Shown here: positions 55,684 through 64,000 of the stretch, one piece after another | How positions within the stretch are numbered: position 1 is the first letter of the stretch | Layout: each line of letters starts with the position of its first letter | DNA from: an uncultured beta proteobacterium | Lineage (GTDB): Bacteria; Pseudomonadota; Gammaproteobacteria; Burkholderiales; Burkholderiaceae_C | Assembly: GCA_903853895.1 (NCBI GenBank) | Contig: CAINUX010000106.1 | Span: 1-64,000 of the forward strand | Reading direction: 5' to 3' | DNA length: 64,000 nt | Position numbers and translations under genes: made by a program | Notes under the pieces: generated by a model | What the model saw: the letters and a program-made list of their open reading frames with translations, nothing else | The model's database searches: none | Told to the model about the DNA's origin: nothing

Positions 55684-56154
55684 ATGATTGATTCAGCGGA
55701 CTCCAGCTCGACACGTCCCTATCTCATTCGTGCTTTGTATGAGTGGTGTACGGACAATGGTCTGACGCCGTTCATTGCCGTCTTGGTGGATGAGACGGTG
55801 CGTGTGCCCAATGAGTATGTCAAAGACGGTGAGATTGTGTTGAATATCAGTTTTGACGCAACCAGTTCACTGACAATGGGCAACGAGTTCATCGAGTTCA
55901 AGGGGCGGTTTGGTGGCAAGGCACGGGACATTTTTGTTCCCGTGGACCGTGTCGTTGCCATCTACGCACGGGAAAACGGGCAAGGCATGGCTTTTCCCAT
56001 GTTGGCACGCTCGGCAGCGGCCCCCACGGCAGCGCCCGCGGCGGAGGGTAAGTCGACCGTGTTAACGCAGGTGACCAATGTTGTAGCGGGCGAGGGGGTG
56101 GATCCGCCCCGTCCCTCAGGTGGCGGCAAGCCTGCGCTGACACGAATCAAGTAA
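55684..56154 (+). CDS. sspB: ClpXP adaptor SspB
   Basis: STRPYLIRALYEWCTDNGLTPFIAVLVDE...VLNISFDATSSL; C-terminal GGKPALTRIK tail. Confidence 0.94.
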   Translation: MIDSADSSSTRPYLIRALYEWCTDNGLTPFIAVLVDETVRVPNEYVKDGEIVLNISFDATSSLTMGNEFIEFKGRFGGKARDIFVPVDRVVAIYARENGQGMAFPMLARSAAAPTAAPAAEGKSTVLTQVTNVVAGEGVDPPRPSGGGKPALTRIK

Positions 56155-56210
56155 ATCACGCGGCGCCCGGGATTTTTTGTGGTTCCTGGGTGATGTAGAA
56201 TAAAAGACGT

Positions 56211-56286
56211 GCCGATTTAGCTCAGTTGGTAGAGCAACCGCCTTGTAAGCGGTAGGTCATCAGTTCGAATCCGATAATCGGCACCA
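56211..56286 (+). tRNA. tRNA-Thr (anticodon TGT)
   Basis: GCCGATT/AATCGGC acceptor stem, TTCGAAT T-loop, CTTGTAA anticodon loop, encoded CCA. Confidence 0.96.
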
Positions 56287-56298
56287 TTTTTTATTCAA

Positions 56299-56613
56299 TC
56301 AGGCAGAAGGGCGTGGCGTCTGGACTTTCAGACGAATCGCGCTGACGTCCCAGCCTTTTGTACGAAGGTGTGACTCAAGGGCTGGCACAAGTTGACGGAC
56401 TTTCGCGGCAATAGCGTTGTTGTCGAGTAGCAGGCACCAGACGGAACCTTCGATAGGCCCCGCATGCACCGCTGAACGCAATGGAGCGGGAATGAGTGCC
56501 TCGACGGATTTCAGTCGGGCTGTTGACTCCATTGCAAGCCCGGCTAGGCGCGCCAATGTAGGCGAGTCCTGTGTAGCCTGAAGTAGCGTATATGAATGAT
56601 TGCGGCGGTTCAT
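56299..56613 (-). CDS. DUF721/DciA-like protein
   Basis: MNRRNHSYTLLQATQDSPTLARLAGLAMESTARLKSVEALIPAPLRSAVHAG...LLLDNNAIAAKVRQLVPALESHL; located upstream of M23 peptidase-secA. Confidence 0.7.
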   Translation of the reverse strand: MNRRNHSYTLLQATQDSPTLARLAGLAMESTARLKSVEALIPAPLRSAVHAGPIEGSVWCLLLDNNAIAAKVRQLVPALESHLRTKGWDVSAIRLKVQTPRPSA

Positions 56614-56638
56614 GGCCTTGTATGTAAAGGGATTCTGA

Positions 56639-57643
56639 ATGCAGTTGATTATCACGGATGCTTGGCTGACCAAGAGTCGTGCCTTTCACCTGAGTGGATC
56701 TAAGCTTCTGATGGCGATCATCGTGTCATCTTTCGCACTCATGTTGATATCGGCGGGTCTGTATCACTGGGTCTTCCTGAAAGGCGCCCGGGAGGGCTGG
56801 CCCATCATTGGAACGCTGGTACGCTTGGTCGTGAAGGACGAAGTGGCGCAGCAGGATCGCTTCATGCGTGAAAACATCGATGTCATGGCCAAGAAGCTGG
56901 GTGAAATGCAGGCCAAAATGTTGCAGCTGGAGTCACTTGGTGAGCGTGTTTCCGGCTTGGCTGGCGTCAATCCTTCCGATATCAAAATCAGGCCGGGTCA
57001 GGGTGGCAAGCTTGTTTCTGGCAGAGACCTCTCCATGCTCGAATTGCAGACTACGTTGCAAGAGCTCGATGAAGTTGCGAGCGCGCGAACCGATCTGATG
57101 ACAGTACTCGAATCTAGGCTGTTCGAGCAAAAGATCAAAAAGATGATGATTCCGACGCAGACCCCAGTGCCGAATGCCAACCTGGGCTCCATGTTCGGTT
57201 GGCGTATTGACCCCATTACCGGACGATCGGCATTGCATACAGGACTCGATTTCCCCGCAACACCAGGAACGGCCATCTTCGCCGCTGCGGGCGGGGTGGT
57301 CGTCACCCAAGAGTTTCAATCTGAATACGGCAACATGATCGAGATCGACCACGGCAATGATTTGATTTCCCGCTATGCCCATACTTCCAAGGTGGGGGTC
57401 AAGAAGGGTGACTTGATCAAGCGCGGTCAAAAAATTGCAGAAGTCGGCAACACCGGTCGGTCAACCGGACCACATTTGCATTTTGAGGTCCTGGTGCAGG
57501 GCGTTCCACAAGACCCCCAGAAATTTCTCAACGCCGGACGCCAAGTCGCGCCCGCCCAGCTGGCGCAATCCAATCCGCAGGCATCTTCAGGCTTTTCTCC
57601 ATCGAAAGGCAATTTGGCCATGCCGCCTCCCAGTCAACGGTAA
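56639..57643 (+). CDS. M23-family metallopeptidase (LytM/peptidoglycan hydrolase-like), membrane anchored
   Basis: N-terminal TM; FGWRIDPITGRSALHTGLDFPATPGTAIFAAAGGVV; HGNDLISRYAH; GPHLHFEV. Confidence 0.93.
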   Translation: MQLIITDAWLTKSRAFHLSGSKLLMAIIVSSFALMLISAGLYHWVFLKGAREGWPIIGTLVRLVVKDEVAQQDRFMRENIDVMAKKLGEMQAKMLQLESLGERVSGLAGVNPSDIKIRPGQGGKLVSGRDLSMLELQTTLQELDEVASARTDLMTVLESRLFEQKIKKMMIPTQTPVPNANLGSMFGWRIDPITGRSALHTGLDFPATPGTAIFAAAGGVVVTQEFQSEYGNMIEIDHGNDLISRYAHTSKVGVKKGDLIKRGQKIAEVGNTGRSTGPHLHFEVLVQGVPQDPQKFLNAGRQVAPAQLAQSNPQASSGFSPSKGNLAMPPPSQR

Positions 57644-57785
57644 AATCAACGGTTTGGTTTTCAACGGTGCCGGTTTGATCGCAGGAGCGATTGAATTTCA
57701 TCAGAACATCCCCACTTCAAACAGATTAGAAAAAGGACTGTGCTGTGCTGCGAACCCATAGTGGGTCCAGGCCAGTCTTGCATCC

Positions 57786-60554
57786 ATGGCCATCAATATC
57801 CTTACCAAAATCTTCGGCAGTCGCAATGACCGCTTGCTTAAACAGTATCGTGCCGGCTTGGGACGCATCAATGCCCTGGAGGCGCAGTATGAGCAGTTGA
57901 GTGACGACTCCCTCAAGGCCAAGACGCAAGAATTCAAGGAGCGTATCCTGAAGGGCGCCACTTTGGATGACATGCTCCCAGAAGCGTTTGCCGTTGTGCG
58001 GGAAGGTTCCAAACGCGTCATGAAGATGCGGCACTTTGATGTCCAGATGCTGGGCGGCATGTCCTTGCATTACGGAAAGATTTCTGAAATGGGAACCGGC
58101 GAAGGCAAGACACTGACAGCAACGCTGCCGGTCTACTTGAATGCCCTGACCGGAAAGGGTGTTCACGTGGTAACGGTGAACGATTACCTGGCCAGCCGTG
58201 ACGCCCAGTGGATGGGGCGACTCTATAACTTCCTGGGGTTGACGGTGGGCATCAATCTACCGCAGATGCCGCGGGAAGAAAAGCAGGCTGCCTACAAGGC
58301 GGATATCACCTACGGGACCAACAACGAGTATGGTTTCGACTACCTGCGCGACAACATGGTCTACGAAGTGGCAGATCGCGTGCAGCGTGGTTTGAACTAT
58401 GCCATCGTGGATGAGGTGGACTCCATTTTGATCGACGAGGCGCGCACGCCGTTGATCATCAGCGGACAGGCCGAAGACCACACCGACATGTATCTGGCCA
58501 TCAACAAGGCCGCGCCCCGTTTGCAGAGGCAGGAGGGGGAGGCTGATCCCCGCACCGGCGAGGGCGTCACCAAGCCGGGCGATTTTACGCTGGATGAGAA
58601 AAGCCATCAGGTCTTTTTGACCGAACAAGGGCACGAAAGTGCTGAGCAAATTTTTGCGGAAATGGGATTGATCCCAGCCGGTGCGTCGTTGTATGACCCG
58701 GCCAACATCACGCTCATGCACCATCTGTATGCTGCGCTGCGTGCCAACAACCTGTACCACCGCGACCAGCACTATGTGGTGCAGCAGGGCGAAATCATCA
58801 TCGTTGATGAATTCACAGGGCGTTTGATGACGGGGCGCCGTTGGAGCGATGGACTCCACCAGGCGGTTGAAGCCAAAGAAGGCGTCGCCATTCAGGCAGA
58901 AAACCAGACGCTTGCGTCCATTACCTTTCAGAACTACTTCCGCCTGTATGCCAAGTTGGCGGGCATGACGGGCACGGCCGATACCGAGGCCTACGAGTTT
59001 CAGGAAATCTACGGGCTGGAAACCATCGTGATTCCGCCCAACCGCATCAGCCGACGTGAGGATCAGCTGGACCGTATTTACAAGACAACCCGTGAAAAGT
59101 ATGAAGCGGCCATTCAGGATATCCGCGAGTGCTATGGGCGGGGACAGCCGGTTTTGGTGGGTACTACATCCATTGAAAACTCTGAGATCATTGCACAACT
59201 GCTGGAGAAGGAGAAGCTGCCGCACCAGGTGCTCAACGCCAAACAGCACGCACGTGAGGCCGATATCGTCGCGCAGGCTGGGCGCGCCAAGATGATCACC
59301 ATCGCCACCAATATGGCCGGGCGCGGCACGGACATCGTGCTGGGGGGCAGCATTGGAAAGACCATCGAAGCCATTGAGACGGATGAGACCCTGGATGCTG
59401 GTGCGAAGCAACACAAAATCGAGTCAGTCCGTTCGCAGTGGAGTATTGACCATGAGCAGGTCAAAGCCCTGGGCGGATTGCGGATTATTGCGACCGAGCG
59501 CCACGAATCCCGCCGCATCGACAACCAGTTGCGGGGCCGTTCCGGCCGCCAGGGCGACCCTGGCTCGTCACGCTTCTACCTAAGTCTCGACGATTCCTTG
59601 ATGCGAATTTTTGCAGGCGACCGGGTCAAGGCCATCATGGACCGCTTGAAGATGCCGGACGGTGAAGCGATCGAAGCAGGCATTGTGACGCGCAGCATCG
59701 AGAGCGCCCAGCGCAAAGTGGAAGCGCGCAATTTCGACATGCGCAAGCAACTGCTGGAATACGACGACGTGTCCAACGACCAGCGCAAAGTGATTTACCA
59801 GCAGCGCAATGCCATCTTGGACGCGAAAGATCTGACTGCCCAAATCGCTTCATTGCGCGAAGGCTGTTTCCACGATTTGGTGCGCCAATACATTCCTGTG
59901 GAATCCGTTGAAGAACAGTGGGACATCGGCGCATTACAGAAAGTGCTGGCCGAAGAGTGGCAAATCGGGCTAGACTTGCAGAATCAGGTACAGGATGCCA
60001 GTGCCATCACGGACGAAGACCTGCTTACCTCGGTGGGCGCGGCTGCCGATGCACTATTTACGGCAAAGGTTGATCAGGTCGGGGCGGAGAATTTCACCCA
60101 GTTCGAACGCATGGTGTTGCTGCAGAGTATCGACACCCACTGGCGTGACCACTTGAGTTCACTGGACTATTTGCGCCAGGGCATTCACCTGCGCGGCTAC
60201 GCACAAAAGCAGCCCAAACAGGAATACAAACGCGAAGCGTTCGAGCTGTTCGGGCAGTTGCTGGACTCCGTCAAGAACGAAGTCACCAAGGTGCTGATGA
60301 CGGTCAAGGTCCAATCCAGTGAGCAGCTTGAGGAAGCTGCCGACGCCATGGAAAGCCGTGGCGAGAGTATTGCCAATGTGACCTACAGCGCGCCGACGGA
60401 AACCGGCGGCATCGAGACCGTGGTGGACCCGGAAACCGTGCGCAGCGGCGTGTCTCTGGCTGCGGCCGATCATCTGCCACGGGTTGGACGCAATGAGCCT
60501 TGCCCTTGTGGTAGCGGCAAGAAATTCAAACAGTGCCACGGAAAACTTGCCTGA
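57786..60554 (+). CDS. secA: Preprotein translocase ATPase SecA
   Basis: [41 protein letters not shown]-terminal [18 protein letters not shown]. Confidence 0.97.
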   Translation: MAINILTKIFGSRNDRLLKQYRAGLGRINALEAQYEQLSDDSLKAKTQEFKERILKGATLDDMLPEAFAVVREGSKRVMKMRHFDVQMLGGMSLHYGKISEMGTGEGKTLTATLPVYLNALTGKGVHVVTVNDYLASRDAQWMGRLYNFLGLTVGINLPQMPREEKQAAYKADITYGTNNEYGFDYLRDNMVYEVADRVQRGLNYAIVDEVDSILIDEARTPLIISGQAEDHTDMYLAINKAAPRLQRQEGEADPRTGEGVTKPGDFTLDEKSHQVFLTEQGHESAEQIFAEMGLIPAGASLYDPANITLMHHLYAALRANNLYHRDQHYVVQQGEIIIVDEFTGRLMTGRRWSDGLHQAVEAKEGVAIQAENQTLASITFQNYFRLYAKLAGMTGTADTEAYEFQEIYGLETIVIPPNRISRREDQLDRIYKTTREKYEAAIQDIRECYGRGQPVLVGTTSIENSEIIAQLLEKEKLPHQVLNAKQHAREADIVAQAGRAKMITIATNMAGRGTDIVLGGSIGKTIEAIETDETLDAGAKQHKIESVRSQWSIDHEQVKALGGLRIIATERHESRRIDNQLRGRSGRQGDPGSSRFYLSLDDSLMRIFAGDRVKAIMDRLKMPDGEAIEAGIVTRSIESAQRKVEARNFDMRKQLLEYDDVSNDQRKVIYQQRNAILDAKDLTAQIASLREGCFHDLVRQYIPVESVEEQWDIGALQKVLAEEWQIGLDLQNQVQDASAITDEDLLTSVGAAADALFTAKVDQVGAENFTQFERMVLLQSIDTHWRDHLSSLDYLRQGIHLRGYAQKQPKQEYKREAFELFGQLLDSVKNEVTKVLMTVKVQSSEQLEEAADAMESRGESIANVTYSAPTETGGIETVVDPETVRSGVSLAAADHLPRVGRNEPCPCGSGKKFKQCHGKLA

Positions 60555-60563
60555 AAGATCGCG

Positions 60564-61793
60564 ATGTCTGTTAACTTGCCCGCGCCCGATTTGGAGACGT
60601 TATTTCCCATTGCCGGCGTTCGCATCGGCGTGACCGAGGCGGGGGTGCGCAAAGTAGGTCGCAAGGACCTGACGGTTTTTCTGCTGGAAGACGGCGCGTC
60701 GGTTGCCGGTGTCTTTACGACGAACCGTTTTTGTGCGGCTCCTGTTCAGATTTGCCGCCAGCATCTGGATGGGCGCCAAAGTATCCGGGCGATGTTGATC
60801 AATACGGGTAACGCCAACGCCGGGACCGGCGCAGACGGCCTGGCCAGGGCCCACAGCACGTGCAAAGCTCTGGCGCAGCAGTTGGGTGTTGCCGCGGAGC
60901 AAATCCTGCCTTTTTCCACGGGTGTGATCATGGAGCCGTTGCCCAATGATCGCATTGAGGCCGGGTTTGCCGCGGCGATTGCGGATGCGAAGCCGGGTAA
61001 CTGGATGCGGGCCGCTGAGGGCATCATGACGACCGACACGGCCCCCAAGGCCTTTGGGGCCAAAGTGATGATTGGTGGAAAACCGGTGCATATCACCGGC
61101 ATCAGCAAAGGCGCGGGCATGATTCGTCCGAACATGGCTACCATGTTAGGTTTCATTGCGACCGACGCCTGTGTGCACCAAAGCGTCATGCAGCAATTTG
61201 CGCTGGAGTTGGCCGAAGGCTCGTTCAATCGGGTCACCGTGGATGGTGATACATCGACCAATGACTCACTGGTCGTGATCGCATCCAATCAGGCGGGGCA
61301 TGCTGAAATTACTTCCCTGGACAGTGCAGACGGGAAAATGCTTCGGCAGGCCATGCTGGGAGTTGCGCGCAATCTGGCGCAGGCCATCGTACGCGATGGC
61401 GAGGGCGCTACCAAGTTCATCACCATCACGGTTGAGGGCGGACGCAATGCCGCGGAGTGCCGACTGGCGGCCTACGCCATTGCCCACTCGCCCCTGGTCA
61501 AGACCGCGTTTTTTGCCAGCGATCCCAATTTGGGGCGTATTCTCGCGGCCGTGGGCTATGCCGGCATCGACGATCTGGACCAGAGCCGCATTGAGCTGTT
61601 TCTGGACGACGTTCACGTGGTGACCCAAGGTGGACGTAACCCGTCCTATCGTGAAGAGGACGGCCAACGCGTCATGAAACAAAGTGAAATCACCGTGAAG
61701 GTGGGTCTGGGGCGTGGTGAGGTGGCAGAGACCGTGTGGACCTGTGATTTGAGCCACGACTACGTGACCATCAACGCGGACTACCGTTCTTGA
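60564..61793 (+). CDS. argJ: Glutamate N-acetyltransferase/amino-acid acetyltransferase
   Basis: [51 protein letters not shown]. Confidence 0.96.
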   Translation: MSVNLPAPDLETLFPIAGVRIGVTEAGVRKVGRKDLTVFLLEDGASVAGVFTTNRFCAAPVQICRQHLDGRQSIRAMLINTGNANAGTGADGLARAHSTCKALAQQLGVAAEQILPFSTGVIMEPLPNDRIEAGFAAAIADAKPGNWMRAAEGIMTTDTAPKAFGAKVMIGGKPVHITGISKGAGMIRPNMATMLGFIATDACVHQSVMQQFALELAEGSFNRVTVDGDTSTNDSLVVIASNQAGHAEITSLDSADGKMLRQAMLGVARNLAQAIVRDGEGATKFITITVEGGRNAAECRLAAYAIAHSPLVKTAFFASDPNLGRILAAVGYAGIDDLDQSRIELFLDDVHVVTQGGRNPSYREEDGQRVMKQSEITVKVGLGRGEVAETVWTCDLSHDYVTINADYRS

Positions 61794-61807
61794 GGGATTC
61801 CTAGGAT

Positions 61808-62686
61808 ATGGATGATCGGTTGACCGCGTTTTTGTTACGCGCAGAGCACCTGATGGAGCGCATCGAATCTGCGTTGCCCCATGGGCTCTTGCCGCCCGAT
61901 TGGAATGCCTCCATTGCGTTTCGGTATCGCCGGCGCAGTTCCGGGCAAGGTGTCATTGCCCCTGTGGGTCACATTGGCGCCATCAGCCTAGCCGACCTGA
62001 AGGAAGTTGACGTACAGAAGGAAAAAATCCAGCGCAATACTGAACAGTTTGTCCGCGGTTTGCCCGCCAACAACGTGCTGCTGACCGGTTCGCGAGGCAC
62101 CGGAAAATCCTCGCTGATTCGGGCATGCCTGCATGCGTACGCAGCTCAGGGGCTGCGTTTGATTGAGGTCGACAAAGCGGAGCTGGTGGACCTACCTGAC
62201 ATCGTCGAGCTGGTGGCCCAACGACCGGAGAAGTTCATCGTCTTTTGCGATGACTTGAGCTTTGACGAAGGCGAACCCGGCTACAAGGCTTTGAAGTCGG
62301 TTCTGGATGGCTCCGTCGCCGCTGCCACGCCCAATGTGCTGGTGTACGCCACCAGCAACCGACGCCATTTGTTGCCTGAATACATGGCGGAAAATCTCAC
62401 CTACACCTACACCCCGGAGGGAGAAGTGCACCCGGGCGAAGTGGTGGAGGAAAAAATTTCCCTCTCGGAGCGTTTTGGTTTGTGGGTGAGCTTCTACCCA
62501 TTCAATCAGGACGAGTATCTGCAAATTGTGGCGCAGTGGCTCTCCGCAATGGGTGTGGAGCCGTCCCGCATTGCCGCTGCACGACCCGAAGCCCTAGTGT
62601 GGGCGCTGGAGCGTGGCTCCCGCAGCGGCCGCGTGGCCTGGCAGTTTTCGAGAGACTTCGCAGGCCGCAGCGCCTCTCAATCATGA
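61808..62686 (+). CDS. DUF815 ATP-binding protein (AAA-like)
   Basis: NNVLLTGSRGTGKSSLIRACL; FCDDLSFDEGEPGYKALKSVLDGS; YATSNRRHLLPEYM. Confidence 0.9.
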   Translation: MDDRLTAFLLRAEHLMERIESALPHGLLPPDWNASIAFRYRRRSSGQGVIAPVGHIGAISLADLKEVDVQKEKIQRNTEQFVRGLPANNVLLTGSRGTGKSSLIRACLHAYAAQGLRLIEVDKAELVDLPDIVELVAQRPEKFIVFCDDLSFDEGEPGYKALKSVLDGSVAAATPNVLVYATSNRRHLLPEYMAENLTYTYTPEGEVHPGEVVEEKISLSERFGLWVSFYPFNQDEYLQIVAQWLSAMGVEPSRIAAARPEALVWALERGSRSGRVAWQFSRDFAGRSASQS

Positions 62687-63174
62687 CCCGCAAGCCCATC
62701 GTGGCCGACCCCGGGTCGGCGCGGCAAGGGGGCCCGGACCGCGGTGTGGTGGACGTGGCGGTTGGGGTTTTGATGCGACCTGACGGTGATTTTCTGCTGA
62801 CCTCGCGCCCTCACGGGAAGCCGTATGCAGGCTATTGGGAGTTTCCGGGTGGGAAGCTGGAGGCCGACGAAACCGTTCAACAGGCGCTGGCGCGTGAACT
62901 GTTTGAGGAACTCGGGATTCAGATCGGTGCCATCCATCCCTGGAAAGTCGAAGTAGTGGACTATCCTCATGCCCTGGTGCGTCTGCACTTTTGTAAGGTC
63001 TATGAATGGTCGGGCGAATTAGAGATGCGCGAGGCGCAGTCATTTTCGTGGGAACGGCTTCCCGTGCATATGGGTCCGGTTTTGCCCGGAACGATTCCGG
63101 TATTGCTGTGGCTGGCAGAAGAATCGGAATACCAGGGCGCTACACATTTAGTAGCGGTCGAGTCAATAAAATAG
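62683..63174 (+). CDS. NUDIX hydrolase, MutT-like
   Basis: GYWEFPGGKLEADETVQQALARELFEELGI NUDIX box; start at ATGA overlap with DUF815 gene. Confidence 0.93.
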   Translation: MTRKPIVADPGSARQGGPDRGVVDVAVGVLMRPDGDFLLTSRPHGKPYAGYWEFPGGKLEADETVQQALARELFEELGIQIGAIHPWKVEVVDYPHALVRLHFCKVYEWSGELEMREAQSFSWERLPVHMGPVLPGTIPVLLWLAEESEYQGATHLVAVESIK

Positions 63175-63218
63175 AGGGCTACAGGGCGATTTAGCCAAGC
63201 CAATCGAGCTGAGTGGTG

Positions 63219-63416
63219 CTATTGGAGCGTGGCGACACTTTCATCCAGATCACCGGCCGTTACGGGCGCTGGTACCCGAAAGCTTTCACTGGCCCAAGCA
63301 CCGAAATCCATGTCCTTGCACCGTTCGCTGCAAAACGGCCGGGCAGTATTGGATACGGCATAAACACTATCTCCACCGCAGTTCGGACAGCGGACTAGGC
63401 GCGTGGTATCTGTCAT
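63219..63416 (-). CDS. yacG: DNA gyrase inhibitor YacG (zinc-binding)
   Basis: [11 protein letters not shown]...[24 protein letters not shown]. Confidence 0.93.
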   Translation of the reverse strand: MTDTTRLVRCPNCGGDSVYAVSNTARPFCSERCKDMDFGAWASESFRVPAPVTAGDLDESVATLQ

Positions 63417-64000
63417 GAGCAGAGGGTCAACTCGAATGCACCATCCTCACTGGAGGTGTGCAGGTGATCGTCTTCCCCGTGGCGCATGAGGCGGATCGAC
63501 ACCATGAGCCGGTTCCCGCTGATTTCAGGAATCAGTCGCAACGAATCGTCCAGGGACAGTCTCAGGAGTTGAAAGGTGCGGCCCTGCGGCAAGTTTTGCT
63601 GAAACTGTCCTCCGACGGCAATGACTTTTTGGGGCGATCCCGAATCCCGCAAGAGTTTCAGAAGCAGGTGTATGGATTCGGCCAATGGCGCCAATGTCGA
63701 GGCCCAACGCTGCAAATCGGCTTGCCGCGCCGGGGTGTCCCGGTGCTGCCAGGCAAAATAGGCAGGCAGATCAAACTCACAGGTTCCCCCGGGAATGCCG
63801 ACCCGACTGCGAATGCTCATCAGCCAGTCGTTTTCCGTCAGTGCTTGCCCAGCCTTTCCGGGCTGCGCGTTGAGAGCTGCATAGCAGCGTTCCAGTTGGC
63901 GGATGATGTTGTCTAGCACGCCTTCTGCAATCGCCGGATTGCCGCGGTAGCCATTCAAAATCTGCTTTTGCTTCTCGAGGTCTTTGAGGACATCGGATTT
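63413..64000 (-). CDS. zapD: Cell division protein ZapD (5' end beyond the window)
   Basis: [32 protein letters not shown]...[29 protein letters not shown]; adjacent to yacG. Confidence 0.9.
   Translation of the reverse strand, partial: KSDVLKDLEKQKQILNGYRGNPAIAEGVLDNIIRQLERCYAALNAQPGKAGQALTENDWLMSIRSRVGIPGGTCEFDLPAYFAWQHRDTPARQADLQRWASTLAPLAESIHLLLKLLRDSGSPQKVIAVGGQFQQNLPQGRTFQLLRLSLDDSLRLIPEISGNRLMVSIRLMRHGEDDHLHTSSEDGAFELTLCS

Overview
The window is a contiguous piece of a betaproteobacterial chromosome. Gene content and order look like Burkholderiales, probably Comamonadaceae (inference from synteny and protein style; no search was run). Nearly all of it is dense housekeeping sequence: metK (partial), a lipid A acyltransferase, engB, cytochrome c4, msrPQ, lptM/cyaY, mrcA, pilMNOPQ, aroKB, dgt, gltBD, the Mla lipid-transport operon, bolA, the his genes, tatABC, a DegS-like protease, pdxA, mscL, petABC, sspAB, tRNA-Thr(UGU), a secreted M23 peptidase, secA, argJ, mutT, yacG and zapD (partial). 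The parts worth a second look are: (1) a 5.3-kb accessory insertion splitting the his operon between hisD and hisC. It holds a Rap1a-like secreted protein, a secreted caspase-family peptidase, a decayed GST pseudogene, a CPA2 antiporter and a VapBC-type toxin-antitoxin module. The toxin stop overlaps the hisC start (ATGA), and the module has a perfect 17-bp inverted-repeat operator. (2) A short dispersed repeat family (core GCTAT-N-ATAGC, flank TAGCCCTCGTCAAA..TTGCGCAAGCAGCTAT, plus a second hairpin module GGGACAGAtc..TGTCCCCAACT) at gene ends. It appears to form stop codons, to place hisI's probable ribosome-binding site, and to encode the C-terminal tail of GltB. (3) A RAYT-type REP-associated transposase overlapping a methyltransferase gene, followed by a repeat copy and a strong hairpin in the gltB leader. 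(4) An uncharacterised repeat-domain lipoprotein between pilQ and aroK. I found no CRISPR array, prophage or rRNA.
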